64,000 bases of DNA from Candidatus Providencia siddallii (GTDB lineage: Bacteria > Pseudomonadota > Gammaproteobacteria > Enterobacterales > Enterobacteriaceae), in assembly GCF_964026685.1 (NCBI RefSeq), contig NZ_OZ034688.1, forward strand, positions 62,001 through 126,000, read 5' to 3'. A program made the translations under genes and the position numbers. Below the pieces are notes generated by a model. It did no database searches and was not told the origin of the DNA. It saw only the letters and a list, made by a program, of their open reading frames with translations. Below are positions 53,473 through 64,000 of the stretch, in pieces. Position 1 is the first letter of the stretch, and every line of letters starts with the position of its first letter.

Positions 53473-56400
53473 TTAAAAAGTTATTTTTATAATATGTTTT
53501 TTTATTGGTAATAAATATTTTTTTGTATTTTTAATTAACGATTGAATTAATATATCATTAATATTTTTATGTATTCTTGATAAATAAAGATCTTTTATTT
53601 CACCGTATTTAATTTTATTCCCTTGAAGATTTTGAACAAGGATAGATTCTGCTTTTTGTAAAACATTTGGAGATGAAAAATCATATTGATTTGTTATTTT
53701 ATTAAAACATGCTGATAACCAATTCCAACAACTGTTATTTAATAATAAAAGTGGAGAATTTTGTCCTTTTAAATATCCCATAATTAATAATTCTAAATAA
53801 TTTAAATTTTTTTTCTTTTCTATAGAAGGAAATTTATAATAGTTATTATTGATATCTAAAATTGTAGTTTCTTTTTCTGATATTTTAAAATTAAAAAATA
53901 AATGTTCAATCCATAATCGAATAAAATTATTTGCATTTATATAATTTGGTTGATAACGTAATATTCCTGTTTTATAAATATTTTTTAATGAACCGTTAAT
54001 ATTAATATTTTTTATTTTACATTTAATATAATAATCAAATGGTTTTTCATTATGTTCTTTAATTTTTTTTATTAAATGTGATGTATTTTTAATAGATTCT
54101 TTTCATAAAATTTTATCAAAATTATTTATAGGTAATTTACCTTCTATTTTTAATTTGTCATAGATAGATTTTATATTTTTATTTTTTATTGAAAAATCTA
54201 AAATTTTTTTATACAAGTTATGTAATTGTAATTTATTAAAATAAAATGGTTCTGAATCAAATGATTCTTTTTCTTCAGAAAAATATACATTTAATTTTTT
54301 TTGAAAAAAAAATTTAATTGGATTATTGTAAAAATTTAATAGTTCTTCTATATTTATTTTTGTTATTATTTTATTTTTTTTAATTAAAAATGAGTTTTGT
54401 TTATTTTTTGATTTTGTTATTATTGTTTTTTTTAATGATTTATTTATATAATTTTGATTTTTTGTTTTATTGAAAAAATTTTCTTTTTTAAATTGTATAT
54501 TATTGTGTTTTGTAATTAAATGTTTTTTTAAAATTTTATAACTATCGTCAACATTTAAATTTTCTGTTCCTATTATACGAAAATTTTGACAAATATAATT
54601 TAATAGCTCTTCAATTAAAATTGAAGGATTTCGGGGCTCATTATTAATTGATATTCCTATATAACTTAAGTAAAATATTTTTGTTGTAGAAATTAATGTT
54701 TCTAAAAAAAGATATTTATCTTCATAATCTGTTTTTTTATCTCCTAAAATTATTTTATTTTTTTTTAAATCAAAATTTTCTTGTGTTATATTTCTAGGAA
54801 AAACATTGTCGTTCATACCGAGTAAACAAATAATTTTAAAAGGAATAGATTTCATTTGGGTAAACGTACAGAAAGTAACTGATCCTGTAAAAAAATTATA
54901 ATTTTCTTTTTTTTCATTTATACTAATTAATAATTCATCTCTAATTAAAAGTGATTTTATATGTTTTGTATGTCCAGAAGTAGTTGCTGTATTGATAATT
55001 TTATATAATTGATTTTTTAATAATGTTAAAATAATTTCTGTATTATCATTGATAATAAAAAAATCATTAATAAGTTCTTTATAAATATTTTTCCATTTTT
55101 TTAAAGAATATTTTTTTTTTAGTAATATTCTCCATTTTTTTAATGTTTCTATAAAAAAAAATAATTTGTTAATTAATTTTAATTTAGTATTGTTGTATTT
55201 ATCATAAGAAAAAATATTATCTAAAGACTTAAAATCTTTATTAATAGAATATTTTGATAATATTTTTTTCAATCCAAATTCCCAAGTATTTTGATTTATG
55301 ATTGGTAAATTTAAATCTTTGAAATTATTATTATCTAAACCAAATTTTATTTCATATTTATTAATCCAATTATTTAATATATCAAGTTCATTTTCATTAA
55401 TATCAAATTTTTTAGAAATAGCAGAAATATCTAACAAATCAAATATTTGATCTTTGAAAAATCTAACTTTTGGTAAATTAAGTAAAGAGATAAATGCTTG
55501 TATAATTGGATTAGATTTTAAAGGTTTTTTATTTAAAATTGAAAATGGAATATAATTTTCAGATTTATCTTTGCTAAATATTGCGTAAATATAAGGTGTA
55601 TAAACTTCTATGTTTGAAACTTTTACGAGAATGTCTTTTGGGGTTAATGTATTATCTTTTTCAAAAAATTCAAGTAGTTTTTCATATAGGTTTTCTATTT
55701 CTTTTTTTATATTATAACAAGAATTAAATGTTATTGTATTATCTAATAAATTTATAAGTCGCTTATTTTTACTAGTTTTATATTTTTCTATTGTTTTACC
55801 TAATTGAATGTTATTTTTTGAATCCAATATATCTTGTTTTATATTTTCTAATAAAGTTAATCTATTGGTATCGGTGAAAATAAAAAATTTTTTAGAATTT
55901 TTTATATTAGTAATAAGTTTTAAAAAATCATTTCCTAATTTTCCCCATGAAACTAATAATGGATTAATTTTTTTTTCTTTTTTATTTATGTTTATTGGTT
56001 TTTTTTGTTGTTTTGTTATATCTAAACATAATAAATATTTATTATATTTTAAAAAATGTTTGCAAGGATTTTTAAACATTAAATAAATATCTGTATATTT
56101 AGAAATAATATTTAAAATTTGTATATATATAGGAGGTAACGATGAAATTCCGTAAATAAAAATACGTTTTGGAAAAAAATTTTTTAAATAGTTTGGTGCA
56201 GATAAAAATTTTATAAAAATTTTATGTATTGTTAATAAATGTTGAGTTTTTTTTTCTAATGTTTTTCTATATACAAAAAGTTCTCGCCATAATTTTTTTT
56301 GCCATGATTGATTTTTATTGTTAATATTAATTAATTTATTTTTTTCCCATTGTGTTATTAATTTAGGTCTATAAATCATATAACTTTCAAATAAATTTGC

Positions 56401-56793
56401 TATTTTTTCTGATAATTGATGTAATTTTCTACCGTCTATATCATTTTTTATATAAAATTTTAATTCTTTTAATTTTTTATTATTTATAATTTTTGGTAAA
56501 ATTGTTATTATTCTCCATTTTATTAAATTTTTTGTGTAATGATTATTTTTAGAAATGTCAGGTAAAATTTTATATATCATTTCCAAGATGAAATCTCTTG
56601 GTAATTTGTAGTGTATATTGCAAGTTATTCCAAAATATTTTGTTAATTCTATTTGTAACCATTGAGAAATTTCAAAATTTTCTACAATTATGATTTCCTC
56701 TTCAAAAGGATTTGAGAACTGTTTATTTTTTATAATATCAATAATTAAATTTTTTAAAGAAAATAGTTGATTAGAATGGTAAATTTTAAACAT
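53473..56793 (-). CDS. recC: Exonuclease V gamma subunit RecC, one UGA read as Trp
   Basis: Chi-recognition subunit of RecBCD. One frame of 1106 residues (E. coli 1122). The N-terminal inactive-helicase part has ENFEISQWLQIELTKYFGI near residue 47, the middle contains YGISSLPP and MNDNVFPR, and the C-terminal part has NSPLLLLNNSCWNWL. TGA at 54103-54105 (codon 897) gives FDKIL-W-KES, where E. coli has Trp in the same stretch after GKLP. After that codon 209 further residues are open and RecC-like. Lysine, asparagine and isoleucine are greatly enriched. Stop TAA. recB and recD are not beside it. Confidence 0.92.
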
Positions 56794-57155
56794 ATTTTAT
56801 GTAAGATTTTAAAAAAATGTATTTTTAATATATATTATATAGTAATATAGTTTTTATTAATTAATAGTTAATTATATGTTTTTATTATGTTTTGCATTAA
56901 GTATATTTTTTATGTATATTTTATATTAATTTTTTTAAATTAATTATAAAAAAACAATTAAAATATTTTTTTAAAAAATAATAATTTACAGTATTAATAA
57001 AATTAAATTTTATAAAATATTTATTAGTATAAAAATTATTAGTATGTTTTTGTTAATATATTATATAATTTAAAATTATTTGTTTTTAATTAATAATTAT
57101 TTGTTTAGTAAAAATTTATGTTTTTTATTTTTTATTTATTAGTGAAATATTGTAT
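56794..57155. other. Spacer between divergent recC and dnaQ
   Basis: 362 bp of A/T-rich sequence; no gene or fragment recognised. Both promoters must lie here. Confidence 0.6.
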
Positions 57156-57893
57156 ATGTCAATTATAAGACAAGTTGTACTTGATACTGAAACTACAGGT
57201 ATTAATAAATTTGGCATTCATTATGAAGGTCATAATATTATAGAAATTGGTGCTATTGAAATTATTAATCGTCGTTTAACAAATAATAATTTTCATGTTT
57301 ATATAAAACCTAATCGTTTAGTTGATCCTGAAGCATTTAAGATTCATGGTATAAGCGATGATTTTTTACAAACAAAACCTTCTTTTGAAGAAATTGTTAA
57401 TGATTTTATAGATTTTATATATGATGCAGAATTAATAATACATAATGCTTTTTTTGATATTGGTTTTATAAATTATGAGTTTTTTAAATTAAAAAAAAAT
57501 ATTCCAAATATATCAAATTTTTGTACTATAATTGATACATTAAGCATAGCTCGTAAAATGTTTCCTGGAAAAAGAAATAATTTAAATGCATTATGTGATC
57601 GGTATATGATAGATAATTCAAAACGTGTTTTACATGGAGCTTTGCTTGATGCTGAAATTTTATCAGATGTTTATTTAGCTATGACTGGGGGTCAAACATC
57701 ATTTTCTTTTGAATCAAATAAAAAAACATTTTCTACAAAAAACGAACAAAAAACACAAATATTAAAAAATAATAAAAATAATTTTAAAATACTTTATGCA
57801 TCTCCTGATGAACTTATTGAACATGAAAAAATTTTAGATATTATTGATAAAAAAAGTAATAAGTGTTGTTTTTGGAGAAAAAACGATAAATAA
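57156..57893 (+). CDS. dnaQ: DNA polymerase III epsilon subunit (3'-5' proofreading exonuclease)
   Basis: Proofreading subunit of the replicative polymerase core. From ATG 57156 it has 245 residues (E. coli 243); a TTG six bases earlier is possible but adds nothing conserved. ExoI VLDTETTG with the metal-binding Asp and Glu near residue 10, ExoII HNAFFDIGF near 98, ExoIII-epsilon HGALLDAEI near 162. The C-terminal alpha-binding tail ends CCFWRKNDK. Stop TAA. Proofreading is intact despite severe mutational bias. Confidence 0.95.
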   Translation: MSIIRQVVLDTETTGINKFGIHYEGHNIIEIGAIEIINRRLTNNNFHVYIKPNRLVDPEAFKIHGISDDFLQTKPSFEEIVNDFIDFIYDAELIIHNAFFDIGFINYEFFKLKKNIPNISNFCTIIDTLSIARKMFPGKRNNLNALCDRYMIDNSKRVLHGALLDAEILSDVYLAMTGGQTSFSFESNKKTFSTKNEQKTQILKNNKNNFKILYASPDELIEHEKILDIIDKKSNKCCFWRKNDK

Positions 57894-57902
57894 AATTTAA
57901 TT

Positions 57903-57920
57903 TTTTTTATCGATAAAAAA
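57903..57920. terminator. Palindrome between convergent dnaQ and tkt
   Basis: An 18-bp perfect palindrome centred on ATCGAT with T6 and A6 flanks, just after the dnaQ stop. CGATAAA at the dnaQ end also pairs with TTTATCG here. It could act as a weak bidirectional transcript end; the rest of the 164-bp gap is featureless. Confidence 0.35.
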
Positions 57921-58057
57921 TATTTTAATTTAAAATTAATAAAAAATTTTTTAATATGATTTATTTATTTATAGTTTTTAAAAATTAAATTTTTTTATAA
58001 AATTTTAAAAAATAATTTTGTATAAATATTATTAAAAATATATTATAATACTTTTTA

Positions 58058-60064
58058 TTAAATAATAGATGTTTTTGTTATTAATGATTTTGCAGTTTTT
58101 ATTATATTTTTTGTTGTGATATTAAATGTTTTAAATAATTTATCAGCAGGAGCAGATTTTCCTAGAGTTTTCATTCCTATAATTGCTCCATTAAATCCTA
58201 TATATTTAAACCAATAATCAGTTATACTAGCTTCAATAGCAATACGGTTTTTAATATTAGAAGGTAAGACGGATTCACGATATATTAAACTTTGTTTATC
58301 GAAAACATCTGTTGATGGCATAGAAACAACTCGTATTTTATATTTTTCTTTTGTAAGAAATTTAGCTGCTTTTATAGCTAATTCAACTTCTGATCCTGTG
58401 GCAATCATTATAATTTCAGGATGTCCTTTACAATCTTTGATAATATATGCTCCTTTTTTTATATTTTTTAATTGTTCATTAGTACGATTTTGTTGTTTTA
58501 AATTTTGGCGGGAAAATATTAATGCAGTTGGGCCATTTTTAGTAATAGCATATTTCCACGCAATAATTGATTCTACTTGATCACATGGTCTCCAAGTACT
58601 TAAATTTGGCGTTGTACGTAAAGAAGCAAGTTGTTCTATTGGCTGATGAGTCGGACCGTCTTCTCCTACTCCAATAGAATCGTGAGTATATATAAATATA
58701 CAATGTGTTTTCATTAGTGCTGCCATTCGAATAGCATTACGTGCATATTCCATGAATACAAGAAAAGTTGCACCATAAGGAATAAAACCGCCATGTAAAG
58801 CAATACCATTCATAATTGCTGACATTCCAAATTCACGAACACCATAGTGAATATAATTTCCTGATGGATTTATATTTAAAGGATGAGAACCTGACCAAAA
58901 AGTTAAATTACTTGGTGTTAAATCAGCTGAACCTCCTATAAGTTCAGGTAAATTTTTTCCAAAAAATTCTAATATGTTTTGTGATGCTTTACGAGTTGAT
59001 ATATCAGATGGGTTTTGATGTAAAAATTTGATAATTTTTTTTATTTTTAAATTAAATTTTATTGGTAACTTACATTTTATTCTACGAATAAATTCTTTTG
59101 ATAATTCTGGAAAATTATTTGAATATTCTTTAAAAATTTTATCCCATGCTTGTTTTTTTTGTTTTCCTATAATACGTGCATCCCATGCTTTATATATGTT
59201 TTTTGGTATTTCAAATGGTTTATATTTCCATTTAAGAAATTTTCTAGTTGCATTAATTTCATCATAACCTAACGGTCCGCTATGGGCGAATTCTGATCCA
59301 GATTTTTTTGGTGAACCATATCCTATAATGGTATTACATATTAGTAAACTAGGTTTATTAATTTGTTTTTTTGCTTTTTTAATAGCAGTATTAATTTGTA
59401 ATGAATTATGACCATTAATATTTTTGATTACGTACCATCCGTAAGATTTAAAACGTTCATATGTATTTTCATTAAAACATTTTTCTGTTTTTCCGTCTAT
59501 AGAAATTCCATTATTATCATAAAAAACAATTAATTTATTTAGTTTTAATGTTCCTGCTAGTGAGCAAGATTCATGTGATATTCCTTCCATCATACAACCA
59601 TCACCCATAAAAACATATGTATAATGATCAATAATATTATAGTTTTCACGATTAAATTGTGATGATAATGTACGTTCTGCTATAGCAAAACCTACTGCAT
59701 TTGCAATTCCTTGTCCTAAAGGTCCTGTTGTTACTTCAATACCTGGAGTCAATCCATATTCAGGATGACCTGGGGTTTTAGAATGTAATTGTCTGAATTT
59801 TTTTAATTCTTTTATAGATAAATTATAACCAGTTAAATGTAGTAAACTATAAATAAGAGTTGAACAGTGTCCATTTGACAATATAAATCGATCTCGATTA
59901 ATCCAATTTGGATCTATAGGATTGTGGTTCATATGATCACGCCAAAGTACTTCAGCTATGTCAGCCATTCCCATTGAAGCTCCAGGATGTCCTGATTTTG
60001 CATTTTGAATTGTATCTATACTTAAAAATCGTATTGCATTTGCAAGTGTTTTTCTGGTTACCAT
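58058..60064 (-). CDS. tkt: Transketolase
   Basis: ThDP-dependent enzyme of the non-oxidative pentose phosphate pathway. It has 668 residues (E. coli TktA 663, TktB 667). [22 protein letters not shown]-type N-terminus, [17 protein letters not shown], ThDP motif [12 protein letters not shown] near 155, NGHNSLQ, and in the pyrimidine domain [17 protein letters not shown] and EDGPTHQP. Which E. coli paralogue it descends from cannot be told by eye. Stop TAA. It sits between dnaQ and rnhA on the opposite strand; those two are adjacent and divergent in E. coli. Confidence 0.95.
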   Translation of the reverse strand: MVTRKTLANAIRFLSIDTIQNAKSGHPGASMGMADIAEVLWRDHMNHNPIDPNWINRDRFILSNGHCSTLIYSLLHLTGYNLSIKELKKFRQLHSKTPGHPEYGLTPGIEVTTGPLGQGIANAVGFAIAERTLSSQFNRENYNIIDHYTYVFMGDGCMMEGISHESCSLAGTLKLNKLIVFYDNNGISIDGKTEKCFNENTYERFKSYGWYVIKNINGHNSLQINTAIKKAKKQINKPSLLICNTIIGYGSPKKSGSEFAHSGPLGYDEINATRKFLKWKYKPFEIPKNIYKAWDARIIGKQKKQAWDKIFKEYSNNFPELSKEFIRRIKCKLPIKFNLKIKKIIKFLHQNPSDISTRKASQNILEFFGKNLPELIGGSADLTPSNLTFWSGSHPLNINPSGNYIHYGVREFGMSAIMNGIALHGGFIPYGATFLVFMEYARNAIRMAALMKTHCIFIYTHDSIGVGEDGPTHQPIEQLASLRTTPNLSTWRPCDQVESIIAWKYAITKNGPTALIFSRQNLKQQNRTNEQLKNIKKGAYIIKDCKGHPEIIMIATGSEVELAIKAAKFLTKEKYKIRVVSMPSTDVFDKQSLIYRESVLPSNIKNRIAIEASITDYWFKYIGFNGAIIGMKTLGKSAPADKLFKTFNITTKNIIKTAKSLITKTSII

Positions 60065-60470
60065 TAATAATTCTCCAAAATAAAAAATATTTAATATGTT
60101 TTATATAATGATAATATTATTTTTATATATATTGGTATATAAAATTATTTTTAATAAAATTATTAATTTATTGTTTATTTATTAAATCTAATTTAATTGA
60201 TGTACTATTTTTATAGTATTAAAAATAATTATTTTTTTGTAATTTTTTGTATTATTTATTTTTTATAAATAATTATTTGAGTTATGATAATATTCTTTAA
60301 TAAAAATAAAATATTTTAATTTTTATTATAATTAATATATATATCTTTTAAAATATTTGTTATTGTATTTTATATAAATATAATCATCATATATGTTATA
60401 TTAAAATAAATATAAAAAATATTTTAAAATATAATTAATTATAATTATATTTAATAAAATTTTATTTAAA
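60065..60470. other. Spacer between divergent tkt and rnhA
   Basis: 406 bp of A/T-rich sequence with no recognisable gene. No clear Shine-Dalgarno sequence precedes rnhA. Confidence 0.6.
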
Positions 60471-60938
60471 ATGATAAAAAATGTAGAAATTTTTACAGAT
60501 GGATCTTGTTTAGGAAATCCTGGACCTGGTGGATATGGTATTATTTTTCGTTATAAAAATTATGAAAAACAGTTAAGTGATGGTTTTTTTTTAACTACAA
60601 ATAATCGTATGGAATTATTGGCGGTAATAATTGCACTTGAATTTTTAAAAGGAACATGTAATGTAATTTTAACTACAGATAGTCAATATGTTCGTAAAGG
60701 TATTACAGAATGGATACATGTTTGGAAAACTACATATTGGTTTAAAATTAATAAAAAACCTGTATTAAATGTAGATTTATGGAAAAGGCTTGATATAGTT
60801 GTTAAAATGCATAAAATCAAATGGTGTTGGGTAAAAGGACATTCTTTTTATTTGGAAAATGAGAAGTGTGATTATATTGCTCGTTTGGCTGCAATGTCTC
60901 CAACTAAGGAAGATAAAGGATATTTTTCAAAAAAATGA
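60471..60938 (+). CDS. rnhA: Ribonuclease HI, ending in TGA
   Basis: Degrades the RNA strand of RNA-DNA hybrids (primers, R-loops). It has 155 residues to the TGA at 60936-60938, the same length as E. coli. Active-site residues are Asp 10 in [16 protein letters not shown], Glu 48 in NNRMELL, Asp 70 in TTDSQYV, His 124 in WVKGHSF and Asp 134 in CDYIAR. If UGA is always Trp, ten hydrophobic residues are added (WIFCYLSFFI) before TAA at 60966-60968. The conventional end fits the family better, so this is one of two genes with a relict UGA stop. Confidence 0.94.
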   Translation: MIKNVEIFTDGSCLGNPGPGGYGIIFRYKNYEKQLSDGFFLTTNNRMELLAVIIALEFLKGTCNVILTTDSQYVRKGITEWIHVWKTTYWFKINKKPVLNVDLWKRLDIVVKMHKIKWCWVKGHSFYLENEKCDYIARLAAMSPTKEDKGYFSKK

Positions 60939-61021
60939 ATCTTTTGTTATTTAAGTTTTTTTATATAAAATATAAATTTATGTTATTGTATTTTTTTATA
61001 ATTAATTATAAATATAATTTA

Positions 61022-61873
61022 TTAGAATAAATTAATTTTTAAGTTGTCAATTAATCTTGTTTTTCCTAACCAAACAGCTATTAAAATTATCGCTTTTTTA
61101 CTATTATTATTTATTTTTTCAAGATTTAATGCATCACGAATAAATATACTATCAGGAATAAAACCTGAATCAAGTAAATCTTTTTTTATTTCACTTTTAA
61201 TAGATTCTATTGTTTGTTTTGAGTGAATTAATTTTATTTTTGCTTTTTTTAGAATATTATATAATTGAGGTGCAATTTTAAGTTCTTTTTTAGATAAATT
61301 ATTATTCCTAGAACTTAATGCTAATCCATTTTTTAATCTTACAGTTGGAATTGAAATTATTTTAATATCAAATGATAAATCACGAACTAATTTATGAACT
61401 AATTGTAATTGTTGATAATCTTTTTCTCCGAATAAAGCAATATTTGGTTTTATTAAATTAAATAATTTTGTTAAAACAGTTGAAACTCCTCTAAAGTGCA
61501 AATGTCTATTAATTCCTTCTGCGATTGAAGAAAATTTTGGTACTTCAACAAATGTTTGATATTTAAGTGAATTGTATTTTGAAAAAAGATTAGTTGGTGA
61601 AAAAACTAAATCAACGTTATTTTTTTTAAGTTTTAAATAATCATTTTTAAGTGTTCGTGGGTAATTTTTAAAATCATTTTTGCAATCAAATTGCATTGGA
61701 TTAACATAAATACTTACAATTATGATATCAGCTATTTGTTTTGCTTTTTTTATTAACATTAAGTGTCCATTATGTAAATTTCCCATAGTTGGAATAAATC
61801 CAATTTGTTTTTTATTTTTTTTTAAAATATTAATTTTATTACGTAATGTATTTTCTGTTTTTACAAAAAACAT
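61022..61873 (-). CDS. panC: Pantothenate synthetase
   Basis: ATP-dependent condensation of pantoate and beta-alanine to pantothenate. It has 283 residues, the same as E. coli. GFIPTMGNLHNGHL (HIGH-like) near residue 24, VNPMQFD, FGEKDYQQL near 145, and LALSSRNNNLS with the nucleotide-binding serine-arginine motif near 180. Stop TAA. It lies 19 bp after panB on the same strand. panD, adjacent in E. coli, is not here, so beta-alanine must come from elsewhere. Confidence 0.95.
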   Translation of the reverse strand: MFFVKTENTLRNKINILKKNKKQIGFIPTMGNLHNGHLMLIKKAKQIADIIIVSIYVNPMQFDCKNDFKNYPRTLKNDYLKLKKNNVDLVFSPTNLFSKYNSLKYQTFVEVPKFSSIAEGINRHLHFRGVSTVLTKLFNLIKPNIALFGEKDYQQLQLVHKLVRDLSFDIKIISIPTVRLKNGLALSSRNNNLSKKELKIAPQLYNILKKAKIKLIHSKQTIESIKSEIKKDLLDSGFIPDSIFIRDALNLEKINNNSKKAIILIAVWLGKTRLIDNLKINLF

Positions 61874-61892
61874 ATTTTACCTTTTATTTATT

Positions 61893-62684
61893 TTAAATAA
61901 ATGAATGTTTTTGATCAGGGTATATACCGTTTTCAACTTCTTGTATATATAAACTTATTGCATCATTTAAATTACCTGTTTGTATTAAAAAATTTTTGGT
62001 AAATTTAGGAGGATTATTTGTTATACCTAATGCGTCTTGCATTACGATAAGTTGTCCATCGGTTTCACTTCCAGCTCCAATGCCAATTACAGGGATTGAT
62101 AATTTTTTTGTAATTATTTTTGCTAAGTGACTTGGTACGCATTCAAGAACAAGTAATTTCATTCCTGCTTTTTCTAATTCAATTGAATCTTTTATTAATT
62201 TATCAGCAGTTTTTTGATCACGTCCTTGTATTTTATACCCACTTAATAAATTGATAGCTTGAGGTGTTAACCCAATGTGTCCACAAACAGGAACTGAGCG
62301 TTCTGTTAACATTCTTATTGTTTCACATAACCATGCATATCCTTCAATTTTTATTATATTTGCACCTGATTTTATTAATGTAGCTGCATTAGAATATGTT
62401 TTTTCGAGTGTAGAAAAGCTCATAAAAGGCATATCTGCAATAATAAAAGAGTTTGGAGCTCCTTTACGAACACAACGAGTATGATAAGCAATTTGGTTTA
62501 TAGTAACAGATAAAGTATTTGATTTACCTTGTATAGTCATTCCCAATGAATCACCAACTAGCATTACATTAATACCTTGTTTTGAAAAAAGTTTAGAAAA
62601 GCTATAATCATAAGCTGTTATAGCTGCAAATTTATGATTATTTTTCTTAAAAGAAAAAAGATCAGATAAAAAAAATGATTTCAT
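61893..62684 (-). CDS. panB: 3-methyl-2-oxobutanoate hydroxymethyltransferase
   Basis: Makes ketopantoate from 2-oxoisovalerate and methylene-tetrahydrofolate. It has 263 residues (E. coli 264). TAYDYSFSKLF, LVGDSLGMTIQG (metal-binding Asp), IIADMPFMSFS, KIEGYAW, CGHIGLTPQAINLLSGYKIQG-like segment, and IGIGAGSETDGQ. A ribosome site AAGG precedes the start. Stop TAA. It forms a folK-panB-panC unit in the same order as E. coli. The keto-acid precursor must be made elsewhere or come from the host. Confidence 0.96.
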   Translation of the reverse strand: MKSFFLSDLFSFKKNNHKFAAITAYDYSFSKLFSKQGINVMLVGDSLGMTIQGKSNTLSVTINQIAYHTRCVRKGAPNSFIIADMPFMSFSTLEKTYSNAATLIKSGANIIKIEGYAWLCETIRMLTERSVPVCGHIGLTPQAINLLSGYKIQGRDQKTADKLIKDSIELEKAGMKLLVLECVPSHLAKIITKKLSIPVIGIGAGSETDGQLIVMQDALGITNNPPKFTKNFLIQTGNLNDAISLYIQEVENGIYPDQKHSFI

Positions 62685-62717
62685 AATAATAACCTTTTAA
62701 TATAAAATTACTTATAA

Positions 62718-63218
62718 TTAAATGTTTTTAATTGATTTATTCCAAATTGTTAAATCGTTATTAGGAATATACATAAGTCTTTTTGATAATAATTCACCGT
62801 CAGGAAATTTTATAGTAGGGTTTATTTCATTAAGTGGATATAACATAAATTCTCGTGTTTTTAACCCGTAATGTGGTATTGTTAATCTATTGGTATTAAT
62901 TATTTTATTATCTAGTAACATAATATCAATATCAATAGTTCTTGGGGCCCATTTATCATTTTTACGTATACGACCTAAATTGAATTCAATTTTTTGTATA
63001 TAATCAAGTAATATTTCTGGTTCTAGATTACTTTCAAGTAATATAACCATATTTAAAAAATCTGATTGTTTTATTTTTCCTAATGGTTTAGTTTTATAAA
63101 TAGATGATGTTTTTATTATGCTGCTACTAGGTAATAAATTTAATGCTGTAATAGCTTGTAAAGTTTGTTTTAATGGATCACCCAAATTACTACCAATAGA
63201 AATATAAATATTTTTCAT
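62718..63218 (-). CDS. folK: 2-amino-4-hydroxy-6-hydroxymethyldihydropteridine pyrophosphokinase
   Basis: Transfers pyrophosphate from ATP to the pterin in folate synthesis. It has 166 residues (E. coli 159). YISIGSNLGDPLKQ at the N-terminus, SSIYKTKPLG, the signature WAPRTIDIDIMLLD near residue 92 with the two magnesium-binding Asp, and LTIPHYGLKTREFMLYPL. Stop TAA. Upstream (at higher coordinates) is the pcnB pseudogene, the E. coli pcnB-folK order. Folate made here could feed PanB. Confidence 0.94.
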   Translation of the reverse strand: MKNIYISIGSNLGDPLKQTLQAITALNLLPSSSIIKTSSIYKTKPLGKIKQSDFLNMVILLESNLEPEILLDYIQKIEFNLGRIRKNDKWAPRTIDIDIMLLDNKIINTNRLTIPHYGLKTREFMLYPLNEINPTIKFPDGELLSKRLMYIPNNDLTIWNKSIKNI

Positions 63219-63261
63219 TATATTTTAATATTTTTTGAATGTAATAATATTTTTATTAATA

Positions 63262-64000
63262 TTACTTTTTTTTGATATTGTATTCTTATTGTTTTTTTTA
63301 TTTTTTAAATTGAAATTATTTTTAAGAAATTGATTAATAATTTTTTCAATTATTTTTTTTTATTTTTGTTAAAATATATTGATATTGTATAAAAAAGTTG
63401 TTTAAATAATTCATATTATATAAGCATATTGTATATTATATAACAATTAGTTATTTGAAATAATTTTAATAATTTTTCAAATAATTTAGTTGATAAAATT
63501 TATTTCAAAAGATATTCTAAACGTGGAATAGGTTTAGTAATATTAATTTTAATTTTCATATTAAGTTTATATGTAAAATATATTGATAGTAACATCCTAA
63601 TAAAATCTTTTTGATAACGTGTTTTAGGGTTTTTAATTAATTTTATTCCATCTTTTTTAAATTTTTTAATTCATTTACATATTTATACAAAATGAAATTG
63701 TTTATATTATAATACAAACTATTTATGGTGAAAATTCTTTTTGTTTTAATTTTCTTCAATAGAAGTAAAATATTATAATATAATAAATATATCATTTTAT
63801 ATTTGTAAGAATATGTTTTTATTTTTTTATTTGTTTTTTTAAATGATTATGAAATATTTCAACTTTAATAATTTTATGTTTTCCACATAATGTGGACAAA
63901 ACAAAATTTTTCCAATGATATGATGATTTTTAAATAATTTATAAATTTTTTGTAGTTATATTTATAGCAGGATCAAAATCTTTAGTCTCCATTAAAATTA
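63262..64000 (-). pseudogene. pcnB: Degraded pcnB (poly(A) polymerase I), continuing past the window end
   Basis: On the minus strand, in E. coli order but in changing frames: TKDFDPAINITT near 63945-63980 (E. coli DKDFDVTTNAT), KLFKNHHIIGKILF near 63910, TSIEEN near 63755, KDGIKLIKNPKTRYQKDFIRMLLS near 63590-63660, then KPIPRLEYLLK near 63520 (E. coli EPIPRLATLL), a TAA, LSTKLFEKLLKLF near 63460-63500 and YELFKQLFYTI near 63400. TAA codons and several frameshifts make it non-functional whichever way UGA is read. The adjacent folK fixes its identity by synteny. Boundaries are approximate. Confidence 0.85.

Noticed and set aside
53473-53781. 102-aa ORF as an independent gene
   Set aside because: It is the in-frame C-terminal part of recC.

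Overview
The window is a very AT-rich stretch of the chromosome of a reduced-genome gammaproteobacterium, almost certainly an obligate insect endosymbiont of the Enterobacterales. Protein matches are consistently closest to Escherichia coli-type sequences, and long runs of genes keep E. coli order and strand: mrdB-mrdA-nadD-holA-lptE-leuS-lnt-ybeX-ybeY-miaB-tRNAs-glnS-ybgI-sucABCD-tolQRAB-pal-cpoB-nadA-gpmA-bioA/bioBFCD-ybhL. The genes between them have been deleted. Spacers are close to pure A+T. I see no mobile element, prophage or CRISPR array.

The main result is that UGA is read as tryptophan. Eleven otherwise intact genes (waaC, mrdB, holA, lnt, ybeY, glnS, ybgI, bioA, ybdN, dapF, recC) carry 16 internal in-frame TGA codons. 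Each falls where E. coli-type homologues have Trp or would plausibly have it, and reading it as Trp gives one full-length, colinear protein. UGG is still the usual Trp codon. Nearly all genes stop at TAA. leuS and rnhA still have TGA exactly at the ancestral end of the protein, and glnS ends TGA-TAA. Two true pseudogenes (ybeX/corC and pcnB) look different: they have frameshifts and TAA codons.

Layout. 69-4907: waaC (-), kbl-tdh (+), gpsA (+). 4948-17422 (-): elongasome genes mrdBA, nadD, holA, lptE, leuS, lnt, the ybeX pseudogene, ybeY, miaB. 17736-17996 (-): tRNA-Gln, -Leu, -Met. 18396-33782 (+): glnS, ybgI, sucABCD, the complete tol-pal operon. 34040-41047: nadA, gpmA, the complete native biotin cluster. 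41638-46333: ybhL, then tRNA-Glu-23S-5S without a 16S gene. 46646-49588: lipB, lipA, ybdN. 49649-56793 (-): yigB, dapF, amiC, recC. 57156-64000: dnaQ, tkt, rnhA, panC, panB, folK, and a pcnB pseudogene running off the end.

How the genes fit together: the set describes a cell with a real envelope (Rod-type wall synthesis, amidase, Tol-Pal, lipoprotein acylation, LPS transport and the first inner-core heptose). It also makes or contributes to cofactors (biotin, lipoate, pantothenate, NAD, a folate step, a riboflavin step). SucAB needs lipoate from LipAB. SucAB/SucCD can give succinyl-CoA for the diaminopimelate branch that ends at DapF. The B-vitamin emphasis would suit a host on a vitamin-poor diet such as blood, but that is inference. 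DNA repair and recombination are eroded: recC stands without recB/recD at their ancestral place and xerC is missing between dapF and yigB.
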